Shown piece after piece: positions 1 through 10,269 of a stretch of 64,000 nucleotides of DNA. The translations under genes and the position numbers were made by a program. The number at the start of each line of letters is the position of its first letter. Within the stretch, counting starts at the first letter, position 1. Under the pieces are notes generated by a model. It saw nothing but the letters and a program-made list of their open reading frames with translations, did not search any database and was not told the origin of the DNA. This DNA is from Gadus chalcogrammus (taxonomy: Eukaryota > Chordata > Actinopteri > Gadiformes > Gadidae): NCBI RefSeq assembly GCF_026213295.1, contig NC_079419.1:20159975-20223974 (forward strand), in the 5' to 3' direction.

Positions 1-317
1 AGTTACTCGTTCCTGGCTCCAGTGTATACTCTCTCTAGTGTCTTCTCTTGTTGAGTTCTTGTGCCTAACCTTTGTTTCCTCTTGCCTATAGTTTTTGGAG
101 CGTCACCTCCAGCCTGCATTCTTCACTCCCTCCAGCCTGCAGTCTTCACTCCCTCCAGCCTGCAGTCTTCATTCCCTCCAGCCTGATACGACCCACTCTC
201 CAACCTACCTTCTGCCTCACTCCTGGTTTTACTCAATAAACCTGTTCACCGTCACTCCAACTCCTGTACTGTCTCCGTGTTCTGCTCTTGGGTCCAGCAG
301 CTATCGCTCCCCTAACA
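1..317 (+). repeat. 3' part of a Ty3/Gypsy LTR (solo or truncated)
   Basis: From about position 105 this stretch aligns by eye with the end of the 358-bp LTRs at 44730-45087 and 49295-49652. It shares the motif CACCTCCAGCCTGCA, the polyadenylation-type stretch AATAAACCTGTTCACCGTCA and the terminal CCTAACA. A unit of about 25 bases (CTCCAGCCTGCAGTCTTCACTC-like) is present three times at 107-182, where the other LTRs have it once or twice. The left end lies outside the window, so it cannot be told whether this is a solo LTR or the end of a longer element. No coding sequence follows it. Confidence 0.75.
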
Positions 318-878
318 ATAGAAGTATTCAAATGCATTAAATATGAAGCAAAAAACATGCATTTAAAGATTCTAGACATTGAGTGGGGTCAATGATCTCG
401 AGTATAAATAAAATAATAGAAAGAATTGACTCCAAGGATAGTAGGAGGGTTAGGGTTGGAGCCAATCGGAGGTCAGAAGGTTAATAGACGTGTCAACATG
501 TCATTAATCAGTCGTTGTTGAGCAGGTTGGTTTACGACAAATTTTTGGATCCGAAAATGTATTGAGAAATTGTTCTTTACAAGTAAAAGGGAAATATCCT
601 TACGAAATATATATTTTCTCTTCCTCTTCCTTAATGTATGTAATTTGGTTACAGTAGTGATATTTTGGCCACGAATAAAAAAGTATATACAATCGCACTT
701 AGGCTAATTCATTTATTTTATTTTATTTCAACATTTACAAAAGAATAGGGCCTGCTGGGAAATCTGTTCGACCAATCAACGTGATGTTTCTGATCATAGG
801 CTAATGCTAGGGTTGTCTTCTTGAGAGTGAGTGTCTCCAACTCTAACATATTGTTAAAAGCTAAGCCATACCATTGCA
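318..878. other. no gene recognised
   Basis: AT-rich sequence between the LTR remnant and the hAT remnant. I see no coding potential and no clear terminal repeat. It may include the 5' flank of the hAT copy that follows. Confidence 0.5.
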
Positions 879-2373
879 ATGTTTAGCAAGCTAAAAAGTG
901 GTGCTAAAAAACGTAAAGAGAAGAAAGACCTGGATGTGCGCAGTTCGAAATTGCCGAAATTAGACAGATTTTCTTTTCTACCACCTCCGGCGGTCACTTC
1001 TAGAACTACCACCACCAATGTTAGCAATGTTAAGGAGTCCGACTTGGAGCCCACTGCCACCAACTCAGTGCCCTCTTGCTCCTGCTCCACTGAACCAGAA
1101 ACGTCAACGGGTCAGCCCGAGACCCCCCTCCATCCCAAAGGTTTGGAATGCAACGTGACCAGTGGTGCTATTGCTGCTAGTGTTCGGTCGACCGATAGGG
1201 GACTCTATGGTGCTCAGGAGGTCCCGGAAACTCCTGTGAGGAGTAGCCACGGGTTCATACAAGCCCTGCGGACCACTCCCTAACTACAATGAGGGCAGGT
1301 ATCAAACTTCCACGTTATTCGCCCATCTTGGACAGAGCATATTGTGAACCCTGCTGGTTGTTTGCAGACAGAAGTGCACCTTTTTACAATGATGCATGGG
1401 CCAGAGGTGTGCGAGACTGGAAATATTTGAGCGATATTATAGAGTCACACGCTAACCCTAACCCTAACCCTAACCCTAACCCAGATATTTTGATTAGGGA
1501 GGCCGTTTGGGGGTTTGAAGAAACCCTGGAAACCTCAGCTGGTGCATTGGAAACGAAAATACTCTACAACATTACAGGCAATGGGTTTGACCTGTCAAAG
1601 TGTCGAGGACAAGGATACGATGGCGCTGCTAATATGAGCGGTGTCTATTCAGGCGTCCAGGCACGTATAAAGGAGATGGAGCCACTTGCAAAATACGTGC
1701 ATTGGGCCGCGCATAACCTCAATTTGGCACTAAATGACTCTGCTAAGGACAATACTGAAATGGGCAACTTTTACGACACAATCGTGGCAGAGAGGACAGA
1801 GAGAACTTCACCGAGGTCAAAAGGAGCGCTCAAGCCGTTGCGCAAAAGACCCTGAAAGTCACTTCAGGGTCAATGTATTTAATGCCAGCCTGGACATTAT
1901 TATCGACCAGCTACTGTAGAGGTTTGTTTCCCTGCGTCAAACCAGTGTACTTTTCCAGGCTATCCAACCCTCAGAACGGAATAGTGCCCCCGATGATGTC
2001 CTGTATGAGCACACACAGCACCTTGCTGATCACTACAACAGGGACTTAAGCCCATGTTTCCTGAGCCAACTCATTGCCTTCAGAGCTAGTTTAAGGCTGA
2101 ATTTGCAAAAGGACCATCAATTAAGGATATGGCTAAAATGCTCATTGTCGATCACAGCTCTTTGGCACCATCATTCAGTGATGTTTGCACAGCGTTTTTC
2201 CTGTACCTCACCATACCAGTGACTGTAGCCACGGCAGAGCGGTCATTTTCAAAGCTCAAATTGATAAAGACTTACCTAAGGAGCGCCATGGCATAGGAGC
2301 GATTGAGTGGATTGGCCATACTCTCCATCGTGATCTTGCCTCGAGGCCTAGCACAACTATGCTACGCCACTGA
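879..2373 (+). pseudogene. hAT-superfamily transposase, TTF/ZMYM-type zinc finger, degenerate
   Basis: Several frames together spell a hAT transposase. The N-terminal part (879-1283) has a KKRKEKK nuclear-localisation-like patch. A cysteine motif around YCEPCWLFA (about 1340-1360) resembles the TTF-type finger of ZMYM-like hAT proteins. The RNase H-like core motif CRGQGYDGAANMSG is at about 1600-1640, followed by VHWAAHNLNLAL. The C-terminal hAT dimerisation region (IPVTVATAERSFSKLK, about 2205-2260) lies after frame breaks and in-frame stops (1281, 1853, about 2294). A telomere-like repeat interrupts the gene at 1452-1482. The copy is dead. No target-site duplication could be fixed. Confidence 0.75.
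1452..1482 (+). repeat. interstitial telomere-like repeat (CTAACC)5
   Basis: Five perfect CTAACC units plus one base, equivalent to CCCTAA/TTAGGG, lie inside the dead hAT reading frame. The frame reads through them as Asn-Pro repeats. Confidence 0.9.
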
Positions 2374-2486
2374 GCAAACAAATCTATTTTGGAGCAAATT
2401 CACTCCTACAAATATGTGTAGGCTTTGAAGAGCGTTTGTCTCTGTGTTGAGGTCATGTTTTCGGAGCTCTACGAGGTTGACGTCTT

Positions 2487-2580
2487 ACACACGCACACAC
2501 ACGCACACACGCACGCACGCACGCATGCACGCACGCATGCACGCACGCACACGCACACGCACACACACACACACATATAT
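2487..2580. repeat. (CA)n/(CGCA)n microsatellite
   Basis: Imperfect ACAC/GCAC/GCAT tandem array ending in ATATAT. Open frames across it on both strands are low-complexity artefacts. Confidence 0.9.
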
Positions 2581-3150
2581 TCTCGCCTTTCTCCTTTGTA
2601 AAGCGAGTTGTATTGCCTTTGGGCCGATATGAAGTTAACTGCGCCCATTCCTTGATTCGCACTGTTCGTCCAATCCACTCCAATAGAGGTCCAAAATGTT
2701 TAAATCCAACTCTAACGAATAAATTGTCCAGTTTTAAGTTTCACAGATGATTTATACATTTCCAGGGCATGTAAGTTCACTCCCCGTCACTTTTTTTTTG
2801 AACATTTGAACAAAATATTTATGATCCCCAATGTTGACCTGAAGTTGCCGCCACTGATTGATAGACTGTTGGAATGGCGGTACTATAAGGTGTCGGAATG
2901 GGGGCATGTCGAAATGGGGGCATGTCGGAATGGCGGCATGTCGGACTGGCAGCATGTCTGAATGGCAGCATGTCTGAATGGCAGCATGCAACCGATAATT
3001 ATACTGCCTCCCTCCTGTGAACTTGGGTACAGAATAGACACAATTTATATATATACATAACAACTGAGGACATATTTATATACTTAGCTTAACAACTCCC
3101 CAGAATGATAGTTGTACGGCACCCGTAAAAACAAAAAAAAACGTTTAAAA
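2581..3150. other. no gene recognised; contains a minisatellite
   Basis: Apart from the minisatellite at 2871-2989 nothing recognisable is present. The stretch ends with an A-run and the start of the CACGAG palindromic array. Confidence 0.5.
2871..2989. repeat. 16-bp minisatellite, about 7 copies
   Basis: Tandem units of the form GGAATGGSGGCATGTC, drifting to GAATGGCAGCATGTCT toward the right. The first copy is partly degraded. No coding role is apparent. Confidence 0.85.
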
Positions 3151-3920
3151 GTATCTGGTGCGCACGAGAAAGTATCTCGTGAACACGAGAAAGTTACTCG
3201 TGAGTAGGGGTGGGTATTGCCAAAGAAGTCACGATTCGATTCATATCACGATTCACATGCCACGATGCGATTCTATCACGATGCATCGCGATACTTGAAT
3301 TATTGCAATGCATTGCGATGCATTGCGAATTTTCACTGAACACTGTTAAAAAAAAATTAAGCCATTACCAGTGGCTGACTGGCTGTGTATGATCTGGATA
3401 GTGTGTTCAATTGATAACTCAAAGCAACTCAATTCATACATAGCTGTATTTATTGAAACGACTATTACTGGATACACTGACAAGAAGTGCTAAGGATCTA
3501 TAAAACTTAAAATAACAAAATAAGGATAATCAGTGCCGTTTACATGGCCTCAGTGGTCCTTTAAACCAATGAAATGAAAACATTCAAACATTTCCCCTTT
3601 TGGAAGTAGCTGCCATTATAACAACAATATCATTTCATAAACATAAGAGGACAAACTGATGCCACAAAAAGTGAATAGGCTTTATAAAACTATATAAAAA
3701 AAAAAATCTTTTTTTTTTTTTATTATTCATTTTTTTAAATTAATAATCGATTCTTGGCGTCAACAATCGATGCAGTAGATCGTGAAAATTAGAATCGCGA
3801 TGCATCGTCATGACGATTATTTGGCACACCCCTACTCGTGAGCACGAGAAAGTATCTCGTGCGCACGAGAAAATATGTTGTGCGCACGAGAAAGTATCTC
3901 GTGAGCACGAGAAAGTATCG
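3151..3920. repeat. palindromic tandem array (CACGAGAAAGTATCTCGTG), split by a MITE
   Basis: Repeats of about 23 bases, each with dyad symmetry (CACGAGAAAGTATCTCGTG and variants), occupy 3151-3204 and 3843-3920. The 630-bp element at 3205-3834 separates the two halves, and the 8-bp duplication on either side shows that one array was interrupted. Confidence 0.85.
3205..3834. mobile_element. non-autonomous hAT element (MITE), 630 bp
   Basis: Terminal inverted repeats begin TAGGGGTG and end CACCCCTA. They are flanked by a perfect 8-bp target-site duplication CTCGTGAG (3197-3204 and 3835-3842), the hAT hallmark. The subterminal regions are rich in CGAT/ATCG motifs and hold (T)n and AT-rich sequence. 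There is no coding capacity. Confidence 0.9.
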
Positions 3921-3939
3921 TACGCATATCACTGGCAGT

Positions 3940-3965
3940 TTGTGTGTGTGTGTGTGTGTGTGTGG
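3940..3965. repeat. (TG)n microsatellite
   Basis: Uninterrupted TG dinucleotide run. Confidence 0.9.
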
Positions 3966-4049
3966 GTGACGTCAGCGAGTGAGTGAACGAGCGGGGAGAG
4001 AGATCGATAACACTTCACTAGTTCAGTGAAGTAATGAACGAGTCCGGTT

Positions 4050-4881
4050 GTGTGTAAGAATAGTACCCAGCCTGTCAAGAATCGGTGGCCGATTCATTCC
4101 AACCATTTCCTGACCTATAAACAGACCCACTGCCACATAATTTGTAGAACAGAGGAGCAGAAAAATAAGGCTTTAAAAATCAAAAGTATCTGCAGGAAAA
4201 TTGTCATGAAAAGAAGGATTATTGGTGAGAATAGTGTGTCAAAGGGAGTCATAACAAGTATACCTGTGGAGGAAGATCTGGATAAACTAAAACGTGGAAT
4301 TATCGATGGCATGGTGAGTGGAGCTAAGAGGCTGATGAGGACAGTGGATGGGAGGAGGGAGGAGAGTTTGTCTGTGCTGCAATCCCAGACAAAGTAAGAA
4401 TTGGATGCATGAGCTTTCCTGTAAGGGCATATGTCCCTCCACCGCTCGGTTGTTATAGATGCCAGCGGTATGGACATATAACAGCCGCTTGTAAAGGGAA
4501 ACAGAAATGCCCAAATTGTGGAGGAGACCACCGATTTGAGGAATGCAGAGACAGTAATCAGGACAAATGTTGCAATTGCGGCGGGAAGCACAGGGTAACA
4601 TATGGGGGGTGTGAAGTAAGGAAGAGGGCGGTGGAGATCCAGCAGGTAAAAACACCAAGTAACATAAGCTATTCTGTGGCTGTAAGGAAGGTGCAGGGAC
4701 AAAGGGAAAGAGATGAGAGTAATGGCAGAGAGCGGCAGCAGGGGGCAAGAGGAGAGGAAAGTCAAACAACTCAAAATAAAATAGAACAACTGACAGCTGA
4801 ACAGATTATTGTTTTTATTGCATTATGTAATCAACTGCACGGATCAGGTCAAACAAAAAACCGAAAAAATTAAAATAATTG
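4050..4881 (+). pseudogene. I/Nimb-type LINE ORF1 (gag-like) fragment
   Basis: The frame at 4050-4397 ends shortly before a shifted frame (4409-4873) carrying a zinc-knuckle cluster: CYRCQRYGHITAAC, CPNCGGDHRFEEC and CCNCGGKHRVTYGGC. The basic domain and the AYVPPPL stretch before the knuckles resemble ORF1 of I/Nimb-type non-LTR elements of fish. A frameshift lies near 4378. After about 4809 the better continuation (VINCTDQVKQKTEKIKIIV) is in another frame. The fragment stops at about 4881, where a LINE end in the opposite orientation begins. No ORF2 follows on this strand. Confidence 0.7.
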
Positions 4882-5277
4882 TCGTTGTCGTCGTTCGTGT
4901 AATTTCCTTTAGAATTATCACACAGGGATTGCTACATTCAGCAGCCAGTTCAGTGTCTCTCCGTCCAGCTGTACCAGGCCTCTACGGCCATGTGGGGCGC
5001 CAAAGGTCGGGCACTCGTTGATGATGTGTTAGACCGTCTGGGTAGCCCTACATTGGCAGGTGTCTGAGGGGCTTGATCCTGTCATTTTCTGGAAGGACTG
5101 GGTTCTCCCCCAGCCTGTCCGGAGGCGGTTGAGCCGAACCCATGCCTTCCGCGGGAGTGAACGTCCAGGTGGTGTTGGCTAAGGGGCGACGAGGGCGTGC
5201 AGGTTGGTGTTTGCGTCCTTCCATTCATCTTGCCACCTCATGTCCATCCATGTCTCAGAGACAGGGCCAGACCTTAA

Positions 5278-6416
5278 AGGGGTAGTTCGGAATTTTGGAC
5301 ATAGGGCCTGCTTCCCAAGTGAGCTTTGGTATTCTTTATCACTGGAGACAGTTTTCAACACATTTCATTCAGTCCTTCTAGTTGCAGAGTTCGCTCGTGC
5401 TAGGCTAGCGCACGTCAATGGGCAATGCTAGCCTGCTATTAAAAACAGTGTTACCCACTCCACAGTACCCGAGGTAAATCAATTATAACGACAGACTATA
5501 AATTTAAATGTCTGTTTATAGAATAATGTTAGAAATAAAACCAACCTTGCATTGCGTTGCATTTTGAGGGAATTGCTGGGTCACAGCAGCAGTGTTATAT
5601 TCCTGGTAGTAGGCTCCATGGTAGTAGGCTCCATGGTAGTAGGCTACGGCAGCGGCGGACTGATACCTAGGTTACCGGCTCTAGTTTGTTTACCTGCCGC
5701 TGTCATTGCTACAAACGCAGAGTACAGTGAACGAAGGAATTCTATTAGCGTATTCAATTAACAAGATATGGCCACGTTTGGAGGACTTAGCGATGCATCT
5801 GCTTTTGAAGACGATTATGAGGAATTTGTTTTATCCAACGAACCGTACATGTACGAGCCGGTGTTTTGATGTCCAAGCCAGCAGCAACAAGCCACAGTTG
5901 AGTCCTTTCTGGATCTCGCACTGGAAATTGGTGGAAACTTTGTGGTGCCCATCTGTAGCGTATATTTCTACAATTTCTAAAAGCACACTGAACCACCATG
6001 TTGTCTAGTCGTTCAATTGCGCTTCTGTCCCACGCTTCTCTGTTTACGTTCTTGTGTCGTGATTCGGTTACAAAACTAACCGGCGCATAGTCAAATTCCG
6101 CTTCTGCTGAGAAAGTAGTCCCTCGATGATTCATGCGATGCAAGGTTAGTTTTATTTCTAACATTATTCTATCAACACAGACATTTAAATCTATAGTCTG
6201 GCGTTATGATTGATTTACCTCGGGTGTACTGTGGAGTGGGTAAGACTGTTTTTAATAGCAGGCTAGCATTGCCCGTTGCCGTGCGCTAGCCTAGCACGAG
6301 CAAACTCTGCAACTAGAAGGACTGAATGAAATGTTTTGAAAACCGTCTCCAGTGATAAAGAATACCATTGCTATCTTGGGAATCAGGCCCTATGTCCAAA
6401 ATTCCGAACTACCCCT
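5278..6416. mobile_element. non-autonomous DNA transposon with ~285-bp TIRs and TTAA duplication (Kolobok/piggyBac-like)
   Basis: The left end AGGGGTAGTTCGGAATTTTG is mirrored by the right end CAAAATTCCGAACTACCCCT. The inverted similarity runs about 285 bases inward (5278-5564 versus 6132-6416). TTAA flanks both ends (5274-5277, 6417-6420). TTAA targets are used by piggyBac and Kolobok elements; the purine-purine (AG) start fits Kolobok better. A 16-bp unit (TAGTAGGCTCCATGG) repeats near 5611-5645. It inserted into the LINE RT fragment on the opposite strand. Confidence 0.85.
5768..5869 (+). pseudogene. vestigial first exon inside the TTAA element
   Basis: A 33-residue acidic frame (starting MATFGGLSDAS, with EDDYEEFVLSNEPYMYEP) lies between the TIRs. 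Reading continues in the same frame beyond the TGA at 5867 for about 23 codons. Short N-terminal exons with a Y-x-(F/Y)-EP motif occur in some autonomous fish DNA transposons, so this may be residue of the parent's coding region. It is too short to assign. Confidence 0.3.
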
Positions 6417-6972
6417 TTAAGAGATCCGCAGCTCTAGTGGCCAAGTGTTGCCTCGTGATCCTTTGGGGTGTGTTCTGCGGTGCTGGGATGATGTTATTTC
6501 CGTCAGGCTGGAGTGCCTTCTCCGCAAGCTTGGGGATCTGGAAGTCGCGCCTTACTTTTGGCTGATGGACTCCGGATAGTACAGGTAGCATCTCTGTTGG
6601 AGTTGGTTTCATGGTGCCTGAGATGATGCGCATAGCTTCGTTGAGGACAACATCGACTGATTTGATGTGGACACTGTGAGACCAGGCCGCTGCGGCATAC
6701 TCTGCAGTGGAGTACACAAGTGTGAGGGCTGTTGTGCGCAGTGTTGTAAAACTGGCTCCCCAGTCTAGGCCGCAGAGGTTCCTTATTAGGTTGACGTGCT
6801 TGGATGTTATGTTAGCGCCGTTCTTCAGGTGAGGCCCAAAGGTTAAGCTGCGATCAAGGGTGACGGCCAGGTAGACGGTGCAGGGTCGAATCGTAACTTC
6901 TTGCCCTCCCTTCTCACTTCTAGCTCCTTTTTGGCAAGTCGGGTTGACAGGTGGAAGACCGAACATGATCAA

Positions 6973-7439
6973 TATATGATCAATGCAGGCTCAACCTTCT
7001 AGAGCCCCACCTGCCAGAGCCCCAACAGCAACTCCCCGATATACTCGAGTAGTTGCAGATAAATGTACGATTTCTTATTGATTTCATTGATGATGCCAAT
7101 ATTCAAGCTCATTGCTCTTACAATTAACTCTCAACCTTAATGATTAACAAGGGACTGTGACTGTCTAATTTCTGAACAATTCAGTTACAATATAATATAT
7201 ATTGTGAGGGATTACATAGGAGATTGTGGAGGATGTGTTGCAAATTGGCAATTACATTTTACAATTTTGTTTACTGGATTTTTGAAATAATTTCTTTCTT
7301 ATTTCCGGCAGATGTGCTGGATGCCTGGACAGGTACTAAGACCCATGTTATCCTCTCAAAAATAGGTGCTTCAAAATTATTTGACTGGGACATTCACCAA
7401 GTTGGACCCAACACAGAGTTAGGGTTAGTGAGGTACAGT
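6973..7439. other. no gene recognised
   Basis: AT-rich spacer. A 76-codon open frame at 7224-7454 on the plus strand has no recognisable motif. Confidence 0.5.
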
Positions 7440-8047
7440 GAACTTAATAATTAACTCCCAGTAATACCATCTGGACCCGGAATTTTATTGACCCTATTTC
7501 TCTTAAATACTGACCTAACATCTTCTTGTGTAATTGAGGAATGGTGTGGACTTTACCCAGCGTTGCTCCTCAGTTAATTCTTATGTTCATCTGAAAGTCA
7601 TGAATATCAAAACGTGAAAAAAAGTGTTTAACGCTTCAGATAAATTGCTATCACTCTTATACATTGGGATATGGACTGGCTCTCCTCTATCTTATTTTTA
7701 TATGTAATTTAGCCCTCTTGATTTCTGCTCTGACCTCCTTAGTTGCCTCTGTATTTTCATCCTCAACCCCATTGTGAAAAGCACTATCTTTTTTCATAAG
7801 CACTTGTTTCAGGGTACTAGTGACCCCAGCTTATTATTTGCATACACTTTTACATGTTTTTTCGGAATAACAGAATCCTCACAAAAGAGATATAACAGCA
7901 TACAGTGTCAGTCAGCTCATAAATATCTGAAGCAGAGTCCTTGAAGACATTCCAATCCGTGCAATCAAAACAACCTTGTAATTTAGAAACAGACTCATCA
8001 TTCCAGTCCTTAATCTCTCTAGTTTTTACTTTCCCCCTTCTTAAGCC
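7440..8047 (-). pseudogene. jockey/CR1-superfamily LINE, endonuclease-RT linker (3' half of a split copy)
   Basis: On the minus strand 8047-7850 gives KVKTREIKDWNDESVSKLQG and CFDCTDWNVFKDS, the conserved linker after the endonuclease of a common fish LINE family (Rex1/L2-like). Farther down, about 7500-7455 gives IPGPDGITG, the start of the RT fingers, after many stops. This continues the minus-strand piece at 10270-11238; the Harbinger element at 8051-10269 separates them. The RT palm and 3' end are missing beyond about 7440. Confidence 0.7.
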
Positions 8048-8629
8048 CAGACCCCCGTTTCCTCTGATATCGATGGATCTTTTGCTCGTAAGATCATTCT
8101 CCCGAGGATCTTTCGAACCATCGATAATTTCCTTGTCGTGTTTCCCTGAACTCTCTAACGTGAACGCGCATGCTCGCTGCACTCACGACGTCGTAGGATT
8201 GTAACTGTCTACTGACACGGTGCTGAATGGGCTCCGTTAGGAGGGGGAGACGCAGGAATGTCGCAGGAAAATTGTGTTAAAAAGGGTTAAAATACTCCCC
8301 CTCAAGGACAACAGCAGAGTAGCCTACGAAAAAATAGACTGCATTATATGAATGCTAAAGACATTAAAACACAATTGATTAGGCTTAAGCCGACATATAT
8401 CAGTCCTAATCTGAATGCACTGTGCGTTTCACGACATTTTCCCCCTGAAATAATTCCAATATGACAAAAAATTAAAAATACCTTGTGTGACAACTACATT
8501 TATCTTAATGGGCTGACTTCTGAAATATGCTTTGCAGAGCAAAGAGAGCCGACTTAATCTGATTCTGCATAAAGTTTCCTTGATTGATCATTTGATTGGC
8601 TATAAAAGACCCTCCGGAAAGAAAAGGGT

Positions 8630-9518
8630 AAGGCCTCATAGAAACGCGCAGTCATACAGCGCTACAGGCTGCCCAGGGAGGCCATCAGACAGGCTCTTGG
8701 GGCGATCAGGCAAGACCTCAGACGTGCTACAAGGAGGAGCTTTGCACTCACACCGCAAGTGCAGCTCTGGGCCGCCCTCCGATTTTACGCCACAGGGAGC
8801 TTCCTGCAGGTGGTAGGAGATGGCCAGAGGCCTGTGCAAGGCGTCAGTGTGCAGATCGGATCCAGGCAGTGACAGTACAGCCTCCTTCGTCTCGTACCGC
8901 GACACGTCCGTTTCCACAGCAGAGACGAGATGGGTGCGACCCAAGAGAACATTTTTCAGTCGTTCCGCATCCCACAAGTTGCCGGAGGTCGTGATGGAAC
9001 TTTGATTCCAATTCTCACGCCCACGTTGATGGCCACGTCTACATCTGTCGGAAGGGATATGCCGCTGTCAACTGCCAGGTGGTGTGCGACCATCAGGGCA
9101 TCATCCTGGATGTCGTAGCGAGATGGCCTGGAAGCACTCACGAGTCACGCTCCTTTGTGTTCCGCGAGTCCTCCATCGACGCTGGCTGCAGCCTCCAGGG
9201 GAGAGTGGCGGCTCCTCGGAGGACAGTGGCTAATCCGCTTAGGCCTCACCTTTCACCCCAGTGGCTAACCCGGGAGACGTCACATGAGGGATACGGTACA
9301 ACCGAAGCCCACCGTCTGGCCGGTGCATTGTCGAGCGCACGATCGGCAGGTGGAAGTTGCGCTTCCGAATGCCTCCACAAGTCCGGCGGAGGGCTCCAGT
9401 TTGCAGCCAGCCAAAGTCGTGCGCTGTGATCTGCGTGACAGCAATGTTGCACAACATTGCAGGCCAAGTCTGGGTGGCGTTGGGTGAACCGGACGAGGAC
9501 GAGGACGAGGATGAGTAA
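8630..9518 (+). pseudogene. Harbinger-type (HARBI1-like, DDE_4) transposase
   Basis: The HARBI1 fold can be followed across frames: helical N-terminal region (REAIRQALGAIRQDLRR, LRFYATGSFLQVVGD), the first part of the catalytic core (DGTLIPI near 8995), then VVCDHQGIILDVVARWPGST at about 9080-9140, and the C-terminal ICVTAMLHNIAGQVWVALGE with an acidic DEDEDEDE tail ending at 9516-9518. At least four frameshifts and internal stops are present, and the region after GSTHES is short of the catalytic-E block, so it is inactive. It lies in the interior of the element defined at 8051-10269. Confidence 0.8.
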
Positions 9519-9668
9519 GATCCGTTTCGGGACGGCCTCCCGGATTACCCTGCTGGTGTGGAATCACGCCGAAGAGTGATCGCGGCTTTTTTTTAACCCC
9601 CCCCCCCCATGTCACTAATCATCCCCGTCAACGTGACCAATCCCCACCATATCCCAGCCTTTTGCCAG

Positions 9669-9842
9669 CCTTTTGCCTTTAATTTTTTTTCATTTCTTTC
9701 ATTCATTATTTGGTTTCTTTTTTCTTTCATTTCATTCATTATTTTATTTTATATTTTTTTCATTTCTTTCATTCATTATTTTATTTAATATTTTTTTCAT
9801 TTCTTTCATTCATTATTTTGTTTAATTTTTAATTTTTGGGGT
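9669..9842. repeat. T-rich tandem repeat, unit about 45 bp
   Basis: Four copies of a CATTTCTTTCATTCATTATT-containing unit separated by T/A-rich spacers, within the Harbinger element's 3' region. Confidence 0.75.
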
Positions 9843-10269
9843 TATTTTAGGCTATGAGTAGCCTATGTCACAGTCTGCACAAATCCCCCCACTTTCTCTC
9901 ACACATTTTGAGTGCCCTGCCTGCGCAAACTTTTTCTGGACTGTCCCGTTTATTTGGCCATTTTAACATCTTTATTAATAAATTAATTAATATCTTTATT
10001 AATCACCAAACTAAGAACATAAGGCGCAATGCGTTTTAATAAAATGCATCCAATACACAGAATGTCGATGGTGACGCCACTGAGGCTATAGTAGGCTGAC
10101 GATGCTCTTAGCGTCCTACGAGTACCCCTGGAGTACTCGTTAGCTACGAGCATTTTCAAGACGTTCGTTACCAACGATGCTTTCGGGAAACGCGGTGAAA
10201 ACTCTACGATGCCCTTTCGATGCACTTCACGATCCACTTAGGCTAACGACGTTTTCGGGAAACGAGGCC

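Larger units (their letters stand above)
4882..6972 (-). pseudogene. LINE reverse transcriptase, C-terminal end, split by a TTAA element
   Basis: Reading the minus strand, 6972-6417 encodes the thumb/C-terminal region (YLAVTLDRSLTFGPHL, AEYAAAAWSHSVHIKSVDV, EAMRIISGTMKPTPTEMLP). The same reading continues at 5277-4900 with HIINECPTFGAPHGRRG and NWLLNVAIPV then stop. A 1139-bp DNA transposon (5278-6416) separates the halves. In-frame stops at about 5180 and 5030 show decay. The copy is strongly 5'-truncated. The C-terminal C/H cluster resembles that of jockey/R1/I-type elements; the clade is not resolved. Confidence 0.7.
8051..10269 (+). mobile_element. PIF/Harbinger DNA transposon, 2.2 kb, degenerate
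   Basis: The ends ACCCCCGTTTCC (left) and GGAAACGAGGCC (right) are imperfect inverted repeats flanked by a 3-bp CAG duplication (8048-8050, 10270-10272). Three-base duplications are typical of PIF/Harbinger. Removing the element and one CAG joins the LINE reading frame in phase, which confirms the borders. A decayed Harbinger transposase (8630-9518) lies inside. The right part holds a T-rich tandem repeat and a long AT-rich subterminal region. Confidence 0.8.
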
